NCBI RefSeq assembly: GCF_938045595.1
Contig: NZ_CALIBB010000284.1
Coordinates: 1 to 14,729, forward strand
From: an uncultured Campylobacter sp.
GTDB taxonomy: Bacteria; Campylobacterota; Campylobacteria; Campylobacterales; Campylobacteraceae
Direction of reading: 5' to 3'
Length of the DNA: 14,729 bases
Numbering within the stretch: position 1 is the first letter of the stretch; each line of letters begins with the position of its first letter. Below, piece by piece: positions 6,333-14,509 of this stretch. The position numbers and the translations under genes are program-made. A model generated the notes under the pieces. That model ran no database searches. It was not told the origin of the DNA and saw only the letters and a program-made list of their open reading frames with translations.

Positions 6333-6947
6333 TTATTTGAAATAGTAGAACAAATTCCCGCCGCACTCAAGATCCACGGACTCCTTGCTGTCAAAAAACA
6401 GCTTAAATTCCATGTGGCTCAGATATTTAGCGTCCTGCGCTTTCTCTATAAAATTTCTTATCAGCCGCTCTATCTTTTCGCCCCCTTCGCGGCGTGCCGC
6501 GTCCTGCCTCGTGAAATAAAAAACTACGGGCGCGTCGGACACCGCTGCGATATACCAAATTTTAAGCGGCGCTAAAAGCTCGCTTCGGTTTCGCAGCAGC
6601 TCCTCTACCGCGCCTTGGATCAGATCGGTGCGGATCTGCGACTCGAAGGACTCGACCGAGATATAAAAGCTCTTAAGTCCGTTTAGTTTCTCGAAAAGCG
6701 GCGTACGGGCGAGGTAGCGCTCGATGCACTTTTTATCGGTGATTTTTGCGGCGTCTTTATCGAAGCGAAGCACGATCTTAAGCCACGCCGAGTTCTTGCC
6801 CGCGCCGTAAAACGCGCTGATCGCTCGAGTTTTAAATTTAGCGTCTATGAACTCTATCAGACCCCTGACGTTTTCACTATTTTTGACTTTGCCCTCTATG
6901 ATCTCTTTGCAGCGCCTGCTCTGATACGGGCTTAGATCGCAAAACAT
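6333..6947 (-). CDS. Hypothetical cytoplasmic protein, 204 aa
   Basis: No family recognised. There is no signal peptide or membrane helix. It looks alpha/beta: an N-terminal helix region (SRRCKEIIEGKVKNSENVRG), strand-like stretches (SAWLKIVLRF, GLKSFYISVESF, KIWYIAAV, APVVFYFT) and a helix (GGEKIERLIRNFIEKAQ). It ends LFYYFK. The ATG at 6947 has AAAGG about 7 nt upstream. The gene begins 26 bp after the DyP peroxidase stop and ends 19 bp before the TPR-like gene, so it is very likely co-transcribed with both. Codon use is like its neighbours. Role unknown; the link to the peroxidase rests on position only. Confidence 0.75.
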   Translation of the reverse strand: MFCDLSPYQSRRCKEIIEGKVKNSENVRGLIEFIDAKFKTRAISAFYGAGKNSAWLKIVLRFDKDAAKITDKKCIERYLARTPLFEKLNGLKSFYISVESFESQIRTDLIQGAVEELLRNRSELLAPLKIWYIAAVSDAPVVFYFTRQDAARREGGEKIERLIRNFIEKAQDAKYLSHMEFKLFFDSKESVDLECGGNLFYYFK

Positions 6948-6973
6948 TGCGCGCCTTTAATTTAAAGCTAAAT

Positions 6974-7927
6974 TTACTCTGCGCTATAAGCCTGCAGCAT
7001 ATCGAAGGTCGGAGCGAAAAAGAGCGCGCCCGTCTTTGCGGTGCTGAAATCCAGTAGGCGGTCGTAGTTGCCTCGCGGGCGGCCGATAAACATACTCTCA
7101 AGCATCAGCTCCAGCGTGCTAAAGGTGCTTGCGTAGGCGATGAAGTAGGTTCCCGTCTCGCCGCCCTGCATAAACGGCATATTGCCGCGCACGACCTTTT
7201 TATCGTCGCCGACGTTGGCTGCGGCGGAGTGCGAGTTGCTAGGTTTTATATCCTCGCTCATCTCGATGTCGTTTTGTTTGCTACGCCCGATGACGCGCTC
7301 CTGCTCGGCGACGCCCGCGGCGTTCCATGCGCTCATATCGTGGATATATTTCTGCACGAAAAGGTAGCTGCCGCCCTTATACACCGCATCCTCGTCGCCT
7401 ACCTTAGCAAAAAAGTCGCGATCTGCGCCCTGGGGGTTTTCGGTGCCGTCCACAAAGCCGATGATAGCGCGCCCGTCGTAGTATTTAAAGCCGCAGATCT
7501 CCTCCTCGCACGTCGCGACGTCCTTTAGCGCGGCTCTGATCTCGCTTGCCATATCGTAGCAAACGGCTTGATTTGCGGCTCTGATGTGGATATGGATATC
7601 GCCTCCGGTAGCGGGCGCAGCGTGTTTATCGCCCCTAATCTCTTCGAAATTTTTTAGCTCCTTCGGCAAAGGCTTTGGCAAGCCTAGCATTTTCCATGTT
7701 TCAAAGCCCACGCCGAGCACGCAGCTTGTTTCGCTAGCCGCGCCGAATCTCGTAACGGCGGTTTTGTTTAAATTTATCACCAGAGCGCAAAGCCTCTCGA
7801 AAGCCTTTTTGCAGGCGGTTTTGTCTGCGTTAAAGCGCCAGATCATAAACACGGTGTTGTTGCCGGGCGCGTCGGTTACGTTTTGGGATTTGACATGCGC
7901 ACAGGCGCAACTTTTTTCTTCACCCAT
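6974..7927 (-). CDS. DyP-type heme peroxidase, 317 aa
   Basis: A dye-decolourising-type peroxidase, which uses heme and hydrogen peroxide to oxidise various substrates. The family signature GFVDGTENP lies at residues 157-165, with the distal aspartate at D160. The proximal heme ligand is very likely H233 (PSNSHSAAAN). VVRGNMPF follows with distal R247 and N249, the R-x-N of B-class enzymes. Length matches the B class (YfeX/DypB, ~300 aa). There is no Tat or Sec signal, so it acts in the cytoplasm; no encapsulin gene or obvious encapsulin-targeting tail is seen. The N-terminus has Cys-Ala-Cys-Ala-His (7-11), a possible metal site. AAAGGAGAG precedes the ATG at 7927. It leads a four-gene minus-strand run. 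In vivo substrate unknown. Confidence 0.93.
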   Translation of the reverse strand: MGEEKSCACAHVKSQNVTDAPGNNTVFMIWRFNADKTACKKAFERLCALVINLNKTAVTRFGAASETSCVLGVGFETWKMLGLPKPLPKELKNFEEIRGDKHAAPATGGDIHIHIRAANQAVCYDMASEIRAALKDVATCEEEICGFKYYDGRAIIGFVDGTENPQGADRDFFAKVGDEDAVYKGGSYLFVQKYIHDMSAWNAAGVAEQERVIGRSKQNDIEMSEDIKPSNSHSAAANVGDDKKVVRGNMPFMQGGETGTYFIAYASTFSTLELMLESMFIGRPRGNYDRLLDFSTAKTGALFFAPTFDMLQAYSAE

Positions 7928-8156
7928 TTTCTCTCCTTTAAAGTGAAATTTTAAAAGGAATTTTAGCGCAATATCGGTAAACGGCGGGCGTAGAGATAGA
8001 ATTTAGGTGGCTTTCGGATTTGATTTCGGCGGAGGAAATTTTGTCTTTGATCGTGGGATTTGCGGCAAGGGTGGAATTTTGGCTTTAAATTTATAAAATT
8101 TACGCCGAGTTGAAAGCGAAATTTCAGAGCTTTGCGGGGATGAAATTTTAAGATAG

Positions 8157-8244
8157 TGGCAGATGGGAAGGGATTCGAACCCTCGAAAGCTTGCACTTTA
8201 CACGCGTTCCAGGCGTGCTCCTTCAACCGCTCGGACACCCATCT
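8157..8244 (-). tRNA. tRNA-Ser(GGA)
   Basis: An 88-nt class II tRNA on the minus strand. The acceptor AGATGGG pairs with CCCATCT, then G and an encoded CCA. GTCCGAGCGG forms the D arm. The anticodon arm is CACGC-CTGGAAC-GCGTG, giving GGA. It has a long variable arm and a GGTTCGAATCC T arm. Confidence 0.97.
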
Positions 8245-8259
8245 AAATTAAAAATCGCG

Positions 8260-8288
8260 ATTATAGCGAAAATCTAAAATTTTGCCAA
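8260..8288 (-). promoter_or_regulatory. Promoter of tRNA-Ser(GGA)
   Basis: On the minus strand, TTGGCA (8283-8288) is followed after exactly 17 bp by TATAAT (8260-8265), which lies 15 bp before the mature tRNA 5' end. This is the only near-consensus sigma-70 promoter in the window. Confidence 0.75.
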
Positions 8289-8494
8289 ATTCCGTTTCGG
8301 CGCGCAATCCGTTTTGCCTTTAAATTTAAGACGCGGCGCTTGCAATTTCGCCGCGCGCCTGAAATTCTACCGTGCCGCGAAGCCCGACCGCACTGTGCTT
8401 TCTAGCCGAGCGACGATTTTACCTTGTTGCGGCTATTTTAAAATTTAGATTATCTTTGAAATTCGGACTTGCCGCCCGCTGCAGGGCTAAATTT

Positions 8495-8539
8495 AAAAAG
8501 CGCAAGCAGATTTTACTTTTGTATAGTCCGCTTGCGTCG
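8495..8539 (-). terminator. Rho-independent terminator of the cmeABC operon
   Basis: On the minus strand, CGCAAGCGGA pairs with TCTGCTTGCG (10 bp, one G-T) around a 16-nt loop, followed directly by CTTTTT. Position and orientation fit termination of cmeABC. Confidence 0.7.
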
Positions 8540-8554
8540 TAAAAACCGAGCTAC

Positions 8555-8606
8555 GCTTTAAATTTACGAGTATTTTAAAATTTCGCGTCGCTCGTAAATT
8601 TAAAGC
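8555..8606 (-). terminator. Long hairpin starting at the cmeC stop codon
   Basis: A perfect 16-bp inverted repeat (GCTTTAAATTTACGAG at 8555-8570 and its complement at 8591-8606) around a 20-nt loop. Its outer base is the last base of the cmeC TAG. It has no immediate T run, so it may protect the mRNA end or assist the terminator just downstream. Confidence 0.55.
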
Positions 8607-10063
8607 TAATTAAAAATTCTATCCTTCGGGAAGGTGGACATATTGGGCTGCACGTCCTGCTCGGCGCCTAAAAGCGCCTTTATTTCGCTATCTTCTATGC
8701 TAAAGCCGCCGCCGAGCGCCTTGTAGGCGTTTACCGTCGCGCTTAGCACGTCAAGATCAGCCTGCACTTTATTTAGCTGCGCGCTAAGCAGGTTTCGCTG
8801 CGAATCCAAAAACTCCAGATGGTCGCTGTAGCCCGCCTGATACCTGCTTGAGGCGTTTGAATAAATTTTGCTCTGCGAAGCGACGAGATCGGCGAGGCTT
8901 GCTTGCCTTAGTTTGGCGTTTTGCACGCCTACAAGCGCGTCGCGAACGTCGCCGAAAGCGGTTTTAAGCGCCTTGTCGTATGCGATGAAGCTCGCGTTTT
9001 GCTCTAAATTTGCAAGCTCTACACGCCTTTTTTGGCGGCCGAAATCAAGTAGCGGTCCTACGAGTGAGCCGCCGATATTCCATGTGCTCGCGCTTGCGGT
9101 AAACAGCCTGTCAAATTCGCCGCTTGCGTATCCCGCCGAGCCCGTAAGCGAGAAAGTAGGGAAGTAGCCTGCCTTGGCGACGCCCACTAAGAAGTTGCTT
9201 GCGCGCAGATTTTCGAGCGAGCTTGCGACATCCGGGCGGTGCAGGATCACGTCGCTTGGGATTCCGCTTGGGATCTGCGGCGCGCTAGGCATTTTCGCGG
9301 CGGTCTGCGCCGTGCCGCGTAAAATTTCATCGTAGCTCTTGCCCGTTAGGATATTTAGCGAGGTTTGAGCTGCGGAGAGCTGATTTTGCACGTTTATGAG
9401 GCTTGCCTCGGCGCTTTGTACCGCGGCTTTGGCCTGATAAAATACGATCTCGCTAACTGCGCCTGCATCGAGCTGCTTTTTGCGGTAGTTTTGCGTATCT
9501 TGATAGCTTTTTAGACTGTCTTTTAAAATTTTCTCCTGCTGCTTTAGTGCTAGTAGCGTAAAATAGGTCGTCGCAACCGTGCTAGTAATCGTATTTTTGG
9601 CGGTTTCGTAGTCGTATTTCGTCGCATTAAATCGCGATCGCGCCGAATCTACGCTGTTGCGCACGCGCCCCCAAAGATCGATCTCGTAGCTTAGCACGGC
9701 GCCGATCTGATACGCGCCGTGGGAGTTGCGATCGGGCTGGTTGCCGAAATTATTTTGGCGCACCGCACTGCCGCTTAAATTTACGTTCGGCAGGTATTCG
9801 AGCTTGCTTAGCCCTAAATTTACGCGCGCATACTCGACGTTATTCAGCGCGGTTTGCAGGTCGGAATTTTGCTCCAGCGCGCTTTGGATCAGGGCGTTTA
9901 GCTGCGGATCGTTAAAGCTTTTCCACCACTGCGTACTAACGTTTGTGCTCGCGTAATCCGCCTTAAAGCCGGTCTGTTTCTGCGGCGTAACGGGCTTGAA
10001 GTTGCAACCGCAGAGTAAAATTCCAAGCGTCAAGGCGCTTAAAAGAGCATTATTTATTTTCAT
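8606..10063 (-). CDS. cmeC: CmeC-like outer-membrane efflux channel lipoprotein, 485 aa
   Basis: TolC/NodT-type outer-membrane factor. As a trimer it forms the exit duct of an RND pump. MKINNALLSALTLGILLCGC is a lipoprotein signal; the lipidated residue is most likely C20. Two tandem outer-membrane efflux repeats follow (about residues 50-240 and 260-460), each mostly long coiled-coil helices rich in Ala, Gln, Leu and Asn (for example QSALEQNSDLQTALNNVEYA and AGYSDHLEFLDSQRNLLSAQ). The NodT-type hallmark YEIDLWGRVR is present, with GPLLDFGRQKRRVELA in the second repeat. Length fits C. jejuni CmeC (~490 aa). The start overlaps the end of cmeB by 14 bp, giving translational coupling. Complete and undamaged. 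Confidence 0.93.
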   Translation of the reverse strand: MKINNALLSALTLGILLCGCNFKPVTPQKQTGFKADYASTNVSTQWWKSFNDPQLNALIQSALEQNSDLQTALNNVEYARVNLGLSKLEYLPNVNLSGSAVRQNNFGNQPDRNSHGAYQIGAVLSYEIDLWGRVRNSVDSARSRFNATKYDYETAKNTITSTVATTYFTLLALKQQEKILKDSLKSYQDTQNYRKKQLDAGAVSEIVFYQAKAAVQSAEASLINVQNQLSAAQTSLNILTGKSYDEILRGTAQTAAKMPSAPQIPSGIPSDVILHRPDVASSLENLRASNFLVGVAKAGYFPTFSLTGSAGYASGEFDRLFTASASTWNIGGSLVGPLLDFGRQKRRVELANLEQNASFIAYDKALKTAFGDVRDALVGVQNAKLRQASLADLVASQSKIYSNASSRYQAGYSDHLEFLDSQRNLLSAQLNKVQADLDVLSATVNAYKALGGGFSIEDSEIKALLGAEQDVQPNMSTFPKDRIFN

Positions 10064-13000
10064 CGTTCACCTCGTTAGTTTGGACTTTTTTGCCGCGTCT
10101 ATCAAGCCAAGCGTTGAAGCTTTCGAGCAGGTAGAAAAACAGCGGCACGAAAAAGATCGCGATTGTAGATGCCGCGAGCATTCCGCCTACGACGCCGGTT
10201 CCCAGCGCGTGGCGGCTAGCAGCGCCCGCGCCGGTGGCGATAACCATCGGAAGCACGCCAAGACCGAATGCAAGGCTCGTCATCACGATAGGGCGAAACC
10301 TCATCTTGGCGGCCTCGACGGCAGCTTCCGCGATCGGGCGGTGGTTGTTTAGGTGCTCGTTCATCGCAAATTCTACGATCAAAATCGCGTTTTTCGCCGC
10401 CAGACCGATTAGAAGCAGCAAGCCGATCTGAAAATATATGTCGTTATTCAGCCCGCGGAAATATGTAAACACGAGCGCGCCGAATACCGAAAACGGCACG
10501 GCGGTAAGCACGGCAAGCGGCATGAGCCACCTTTCATATTGAGCCGCTAGGATCAAAAACACGAAGATCATTCCAAATACAAATGCCTGCGAGCCTTTGC
10601 CGGTCTCGCTGACCTCTTGATACGCGGAGCCCGCCCAGCCGATAGAATATCCGCTAGGAAGCTCCTCTTTTATAACCTCTTGGATCGCTGCAATCGCCTG
10701 ACCCGAGGTATAACCCGTATTTGGCTCGCCCATAATCTGCGCTGCTGGGAAGGCGTTAAATCTATTAACGGAATCAGGACCCAGCGAGCGCTCAAGCCTC
10801 ACTAAAGAATTTAACGGTATCAGATCGCCGCTGCCGCTGCGGACGTAGAGCGATTTTAGATCGTTAGGATCGTCTCTGTAGTTTTGCGTAGCGCGGATAT
10901 AGACCTTGAATGTGCGACCCATTAAGTTAAAGTCGTTGATATAATACTGCCCGATGGTGGAATTTAGCACGGTAAAGATATCTGATATCTTAACGCCTAG
11001 CATCTTTACCTTCTCTTTATCGACGTAGAGCTTATACTGCGGGAAATCGGTATCCAGCGTCGTTCGCACGAGTTTTAAAGCGGGATGTTGGTTGGCTTTG
11101 GCGGTTACGCGATCCATATCGGCGCGAATTTCATCGTAGCTCTTGCCCGTCGTGCTTTGCGCGTAGAGCTCAAATCCGCCCGTAAGCGAAAGCCCCATAA
11201 TAGGCGGCGGCGTGACGACGTAGGTCATAGAGTTGCGATCGGCGCCGTAGAGCTGCCCGTTTAGCGCGGCGGCTAAGGCGAAGTTGGAATTTTCATCACC
11301 CGGGCGATCTTTCCAGTCTTTTAGCTTCATAAAAAAAGCTCCCGCATTTTCTCTAAGCGCTCCGGCTAGCATATCGTATCCCGTGATTTGGGTTATATCT
11401 TTTACGTTTGGATACTTTTTAGCGATACTTGCGATGAAATCCTGATCGGCTTCCGTCCTAGGTAGAGTAGATGCCGACGGAAGCGTAGTCATCGCCATAA
11501 TCGAGCCTTTGTCCTCGTTAGGCACCAGGCCGCTAGGAGTGAGCACAAGAAGCTTCACCATCGCATAGATGATGATGCCTACAAAAACGAGGCTGATTAG
11601 TACGTGGCGAAGAACCATGCCGACGCCTGCGGCGTAAATTTTAGTTGAGATGCTAAAAAGATTATTAAACCATCTTATAAAGAAAAAAGGCTCAGATTCC
11701 TTTTTTTGCAAGATTAGAGCGCAAAGCGCGGGTGTTAGTGTAAGGGCTACGAAGCCTGAAAAACATACCGAGGCTACGAGCGTTAATGCAAATTGCCTCT
11801 GCATAACCCCGGTAAAGCCCTCCATAAACGCAACCGGCACGAAAACCGCTGAAAGCACGAGCACGATAGAGATGACGGGCGCTACGATCTCGCCCATCGC
11901 TTTCGTGGTAGCTTCTTTGACGCTAAGATCCGGCTCCTCGTGCAAAATTCTCTCTACGTTTTCGATCACGATAATGGCGTCGTCCACGACGATGCCGATA
12001 GCTAAAATAAGCGCAAAAAGAGTGATTAAATTTATAGAAAATCCAAAGGCATAAATTCCGATAAACGCGCCGCAGATCGACACCGGAGCGGCAAGCGTCG
12101 GAATGATCGTCGCTCTAAGATTGCCTAAGAACATATACATAACGATGATGACGAGGATTAACGCTTCAATAAAAGTATGAATGACCTCTTCGATCGATAC
12201 TTTTACGAAGCTAGTCGTATCGTAGGCGACGTCGTAGGTCAGCTCGCCTGGGAAATTTGGTTTAAGCTCGTCTATGCGCTTATTTACCGCTTCAACTACG
12301 GCTAGAGCGTTGGCACCGCTTTGCATAAAGATAAGCACAGGCACCATCTCTTTACCGTTAAATTTCGCCGAGATATTGTAGCTTGCGCCGCCAAGTTTGA
12401 CCTCGGCGACATCTTTTACGCGCAAGAAATTCCCATCTTTTTGCGCGCGTATGATGATATTTTCAAACTCTTCGACGGTTTTTAAACGACCCTCAGGCTT
12501 GATTGCATATACGTAGGGATTGCCTAAGTTCATTGGCTGCTCGCCCATCTTACCCGCGGCGTATTGGCTGTTTTGCTCGCTTATTGCGGCGATTATCTCG
12601 GCAGTCGTAACGTTAAATTTCTTAAGTAGCTCAGGCTTAACCCAGATCCTCATAGCATAGTCTTTCGTACCCAGCGCTTGAGCTTCGCCGACGCCCGGCA
12701 CGCGCTTTAGCTCATCTACGACGTTGATAGCTACGTAGTTTTGCATCTCTACAACATCCATCTGTTCGCTAGGATCGTAAAATGCAAGCACTTCGAGCAT
12801 CGTGCTGCTACGCTCGGTGACGGTTACGCCGTAGCGGCGCACTTCGTCGGGAAGTAGCGTAAGAGCTGGCGTGACGCGGTTGTTTACATTGACTTTCGCA
12901 TCTGCTGGATTTGTGCCGATTTGAAAATATACGTTGATACGAACGTCGCCGGAGGAGCTTGCTGAGCTTTCCATATAGATCATATTTTCAACGCCATTGA

Positions 13001-13208
13001 TCGCGTTTTCAAGAGGGGCTGCGACGACGTCGGCGATCGTTTGCGCATCCGCGCCGCTATACGTAGCGCTTACGACGATTTGCGGCGGCGTGAGTTGCGG
13101 ATACTCCTCGACGGAGGAATTTTTAAGAGCCAAAACGCCCGCGATTACGATGATGATCGAAACGACGCAGGCAAAGACGGGGCGGTTGATGAAAAATTTA
13201 GAAAACAT
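10050..13208 (-). CDS. cmeB: CmeB-like RND multidrug transporter, 1052 aa
   Basis: Inner-membrane proton/drug antiporter of the HAE1 (AcrB-like) RND family. The trimer takes up bile salts, antibiotics and dyes and passes them to the outer-membrane channel. The N-terminal helix follows MFSKFFINRPVFACVVSII. Helix 4 carries the proton-relay pair D409-D410 (GIVVDDAIIVIENVERI), helix 10 K939 (GLAAKNAILIVEF), and R972 follows in MRFRPIVMTS. VPVAFMEGFTG and two large periplasmic loops (about 30-340 and 560-870) complete the fold. Length is normal for the family and all key residues are present, so it should be active. Its ATG shares one base with the cmeA stop (TAATG at 13208), a classic coupled start. 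Confidence 0.96.
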   Translation of the reverse strand: MFSKFFINRPVFACVVSIIIVIAGVLALKNSSVEEYPQLTPPQIVVSATYSGADAQTIADVVAAPLENAINGVENMIYMESSASSSGDVRINVYFQIGTNPADAKVNVNNRVTPALTLLPDEVRRYGVTVTERSSTMLEVLAFYDPSEQMDVVEMQNYVAINVVDELKRVPGVGEAQALGTKDYAMRIWVKPELLKKFNVTTAEIIAAISEQNSQYAAGKMGEQPMNLGNPYVYAIKPEGRLKTVEEFENIIIRAQKDGNFLRVKDVAEVKLGGASYNISAKFNGKEMVPVLIFMQSGANALAVVEAVNKRIDELKPNFPGELTYDVAYDTTSFVKVSIEEVIHTFIEALILVIIVMYMFLGNLRATIIPTLAAPVSICGAFIGIYAFGFSINLITLFALILAIGIVVDDAIIVIENVERILHEEPDLSVKEATTKAMGEIVAPVISIVLVLSAVFVPVAFMEGFTGVMQRQFALTLVASVCFSGFVALTLTPALCALILQKKESEPFFFIRWFNNLFSISTKIYAAGVGMVLRHVLISLVFVGIIIYAMVKLLVLTPSGLVPNEDKGSIMAMTTLPSASTLPRTEADQDFIASIAKKYPNVKDITQITGYDMLAGALRENAGAFFMKLKDWKDRPGDENSNFALAAALNGQLYGADRNSMTYVVTPPPIMGLSLTGGFELYAQSTTGKSYDEIRADMDRVTAKANQHPALKLVRTTLDTDFPQYKLYVDKEKVKMLGVKISDIFTVLNSTIGQYYINDFNLMGRTFKVYIRATQNYRDDPNDLKSLYVRSGSGDLIPLNSLVRLERSLGPDSVNRFNAFPAAQIMGEPNTGYTSGQAIAAIQEVIKEELPSGYSIGWAGSAYQEVSETGKGSQAFVFGMIFVFLILAAQYERWLMPLAVLTAVPFSVFGALVFTYFRGLNNDIYFQIGLLLLIGLAAKNAILIVEFAMNEHLNNHRPIAEAAVEAAKMRFRPIVMTSLAFGLGVLPMVIATGAGAASRHALGTGVVGGMLAASTIAIFFVPLFFYLLESFNAWLDRRGKKVQTNEVNDENK

Positions 13209-14335
13209 TATTTCCCGCTTTCCGCATTGCTCTGAGGCGCTTCAGGCTGCCCTGCTACGTAGGGATCGGTGCTTGCGGGTACGGGAGTTACCTTGGAGCC
13301 CACGTTGATCTTTTTAAAATTATCCAAAATGATCTGATCGCCGTCCTGTAGCCCGCTTGAGATCGTCGCCGTGCGGGTATCTTGCGCCGAAATTTTGACT
13401 ACTTTTTTAGCGACCTTGCCGTCTTGTACGACATAGACTATGGTGTTGCTAAGATCTTGCTTGAGCGCAACTTGCGGAATTTTAAAGCCGTTTTTCTGAT
13501 AAAAGCCCTCGACGCTTACTTTAGTAAAAATTCCGGGGCGAATTTCTAAGTTTGGATTTGGAATTTGAGCCTTGGCGCTGACGGACGCGGTGTTTGTATT
13601 TATGACGCTATCGATGAAGCTTAGCGTGCCGTTGTAGTCCTTGCCGCCGAGATTTATGCTTACCTGACGGCCCAGCTGCTTCCACTGCCCGTTTCTTAAA
13701 TTTGCATCAAGCTCCAGTCTATCGACGTCCGCGATGCCGAATTCTACGTCGATCGGATCAAATTTAGAAAGCCTAACCAGATCCTCGCCAACGTTTACGT
13801 ATGCGCCTACGTCCTTTTGCGTATCGCCCGCCATGCCGTCAAAAGGTGCGGTCACGAGCGAGTGGTCAAAATCGATCTTTGCGCTTTTAAAATTTGCTTC
13901 AGCTACCATAAACGCGGCCTTTGCGGTATCAAAATCCTTTTGAGAGATCGTATTGCTGGCTTTTAGCGCCTTGGCTCTTTTGTAGTCCGCCGAGGCGTTT
14001 TGCAGATTAGCGTTTGCGCTGTCAAACGCCGCTTGGTAGCGCGAGCGGTCGATCTCGTAGAGCACGTCGCCCTTTTTGACGCTACGACCAGGCTCGAAAA
14101 GCTGCTTTTCGATGGTGCCCGAAACCTGCGGCTTTAGCATTATCTCAAGCTCGCTCACGGTCTGTCCGTTAAATTTCAAAATTATCGGCACGTCGGCGGA
14201 TTTGGCGGTAAATACGCCTACCGGCAGCGCGGGAGCCTCGCCGCCTTGCTTCGCGCCTTTATCTTCCTTTTTTTCGAAATAGGAGCAGCCCGAAACTAAA
14301 AACGCTGCGAAAATCAAACTGGCGACTTTTTTCAT
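13208..14335 (-). CDS. cmeA: CmeA-like periplasmic adaptor lipoprotein of RND pump, 375 aa
   Basis: Membrane-fusion protein that bridges the RND pump and the outer-membrane channel. MKKVASLIFAAFLVSGC gives a lipobox with the lipidated cysteine at C17. Domain order: lipoyl half (about 62-97, PQVSGTIEKQLFEPGRSVKK), a helical hairpin (about 98-157, Ala/Lys-rich), the second lipoyl half (VTAPFDGMAGDTQKDVGAYV), a beta-barrel and a membrane-proximal domain with GLQDGDQIILDN. Length is close to C. jejuni CmeA (~367). AGAGGAAA stands before the ATG at 14335. First gene of the operon; a CmeR-like operator lies 33-52 bp upstream. Complete. Confidence 0.94.
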   Translation of the reverse strand: MKKVASLIFAAFLVSGCSYFEKKEDKGAKQGGEAPALPVGVFTAKSADVPIILKFNGQTVSELEIMLKPQVSGTIEKQLFEPGRSVKKGDVLYEIDRSRYQAAFDSANANLQNASADYKRAKALKASNTISQKDFDTAKAAFMVAEANFKSAKIDFDHSLVTAPFDGMAGDTQKDVGAYVNVGEDLVRLSKFDPIDVEFGIADVDRLELDANLRNGQWKQLGRQVSINLGGKDYNGTLSFIDSVINTNTASVSAKAQIPNPNLEIRPGIFTKVSVEGFYQKNGFKIPQVALKQDLSNTIVYVVQDGKVAKKVVKISAQDTRTATISSGLQDGDQIILDNFKKINVGSKVTPVPASTDPYVAGQPEAPQSNAESGK

Positions 14336-14367
14336 GTAATTTCCTCTATTTGGGTTAAAATTTTGTA

Positions 14368-14387
14368 TTTGTAATAGTTATTACGAA
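14368..14387. promoter_or_regulatory. CmeR-like operator upstream of cmeA
   Basis: TTTGTAATAGTTATTACGAA is an inverted repeat with 9-bp arms (one mismatch) and a 2-bp centre. As I recall it, the CmeR (TetR-family) site of the C. jejuni cmeABC promoter is TGTAATAAATATTACA; the inner 16 bases here (14370-14385) agree at 13 of 16. It lies just downstream of the probable cmeA -10 boxes, where a bound repressor would block initiation. The published sequence is from memory. Confidence 0.7.
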
Positions 14388-14390
14388 TAA

Positions 14391-14403
14391 ATTATAAATT
14401 ATA
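14391..14403 (-). promoter_or_regulatory. Probable cmeA -10 region
   Basis: The minus strand has TATAAT twice (14398-14403 and 14391-14396), 4-11 bp upstream of the operator and 56-68 bp from the cmeA ATG. No convincing -35 box. Which of the two is used cannot be told from sequence. Confidence 0.5.
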
Positions 14404-14478
14404 ATAAAAACTATATAAATAAAACTTAAATTTGGCCCGCAAAATAATATATCGGACGGAATTATAGCGGAATTTCGA

Positions 14479-14484
14479 TATAAT
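14479..14484 (+). promoter_or_regulatory. -10 box of thiD
   Basis: TATAAT 25 bp ahead of the thiD ATG, with AAAGG (14499-14503) as ribosome-binding site. Same layout as the 2414 gene. No -35 box recognised. Confidence 0.55.
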
Positions 14485-14509
14485 CGCGCTAAAATTTTAA
14501 AGGCTTTTT

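Larger units (their letters stand above)
8245..8605. other. Intergenic stretch between tRNA-Ser and cmeC
   Basis: Contains the tRNA-Ser promoter (8260-8288) and the hairpins after cmeC (8495-8606). Between them (about 8290-8490) I see no gene or element, only mixed-composition DNA. Confidence 0.5.

Noticed and set aside
7963..8238. 91-codon minus-strand frame starting MSERLKEHAWNACKVQ
   Set aside because: It is the tRNA-Ser(GGA) gene read as protein, a common false ORF; the rest runs into non-coding DNA.
9996..10352. 118-codon plus-strand frame at the cmeB/cmeC junction
   Set aside because: Antisense shadow of cmeB and cmeC, both of which are clearly coding.
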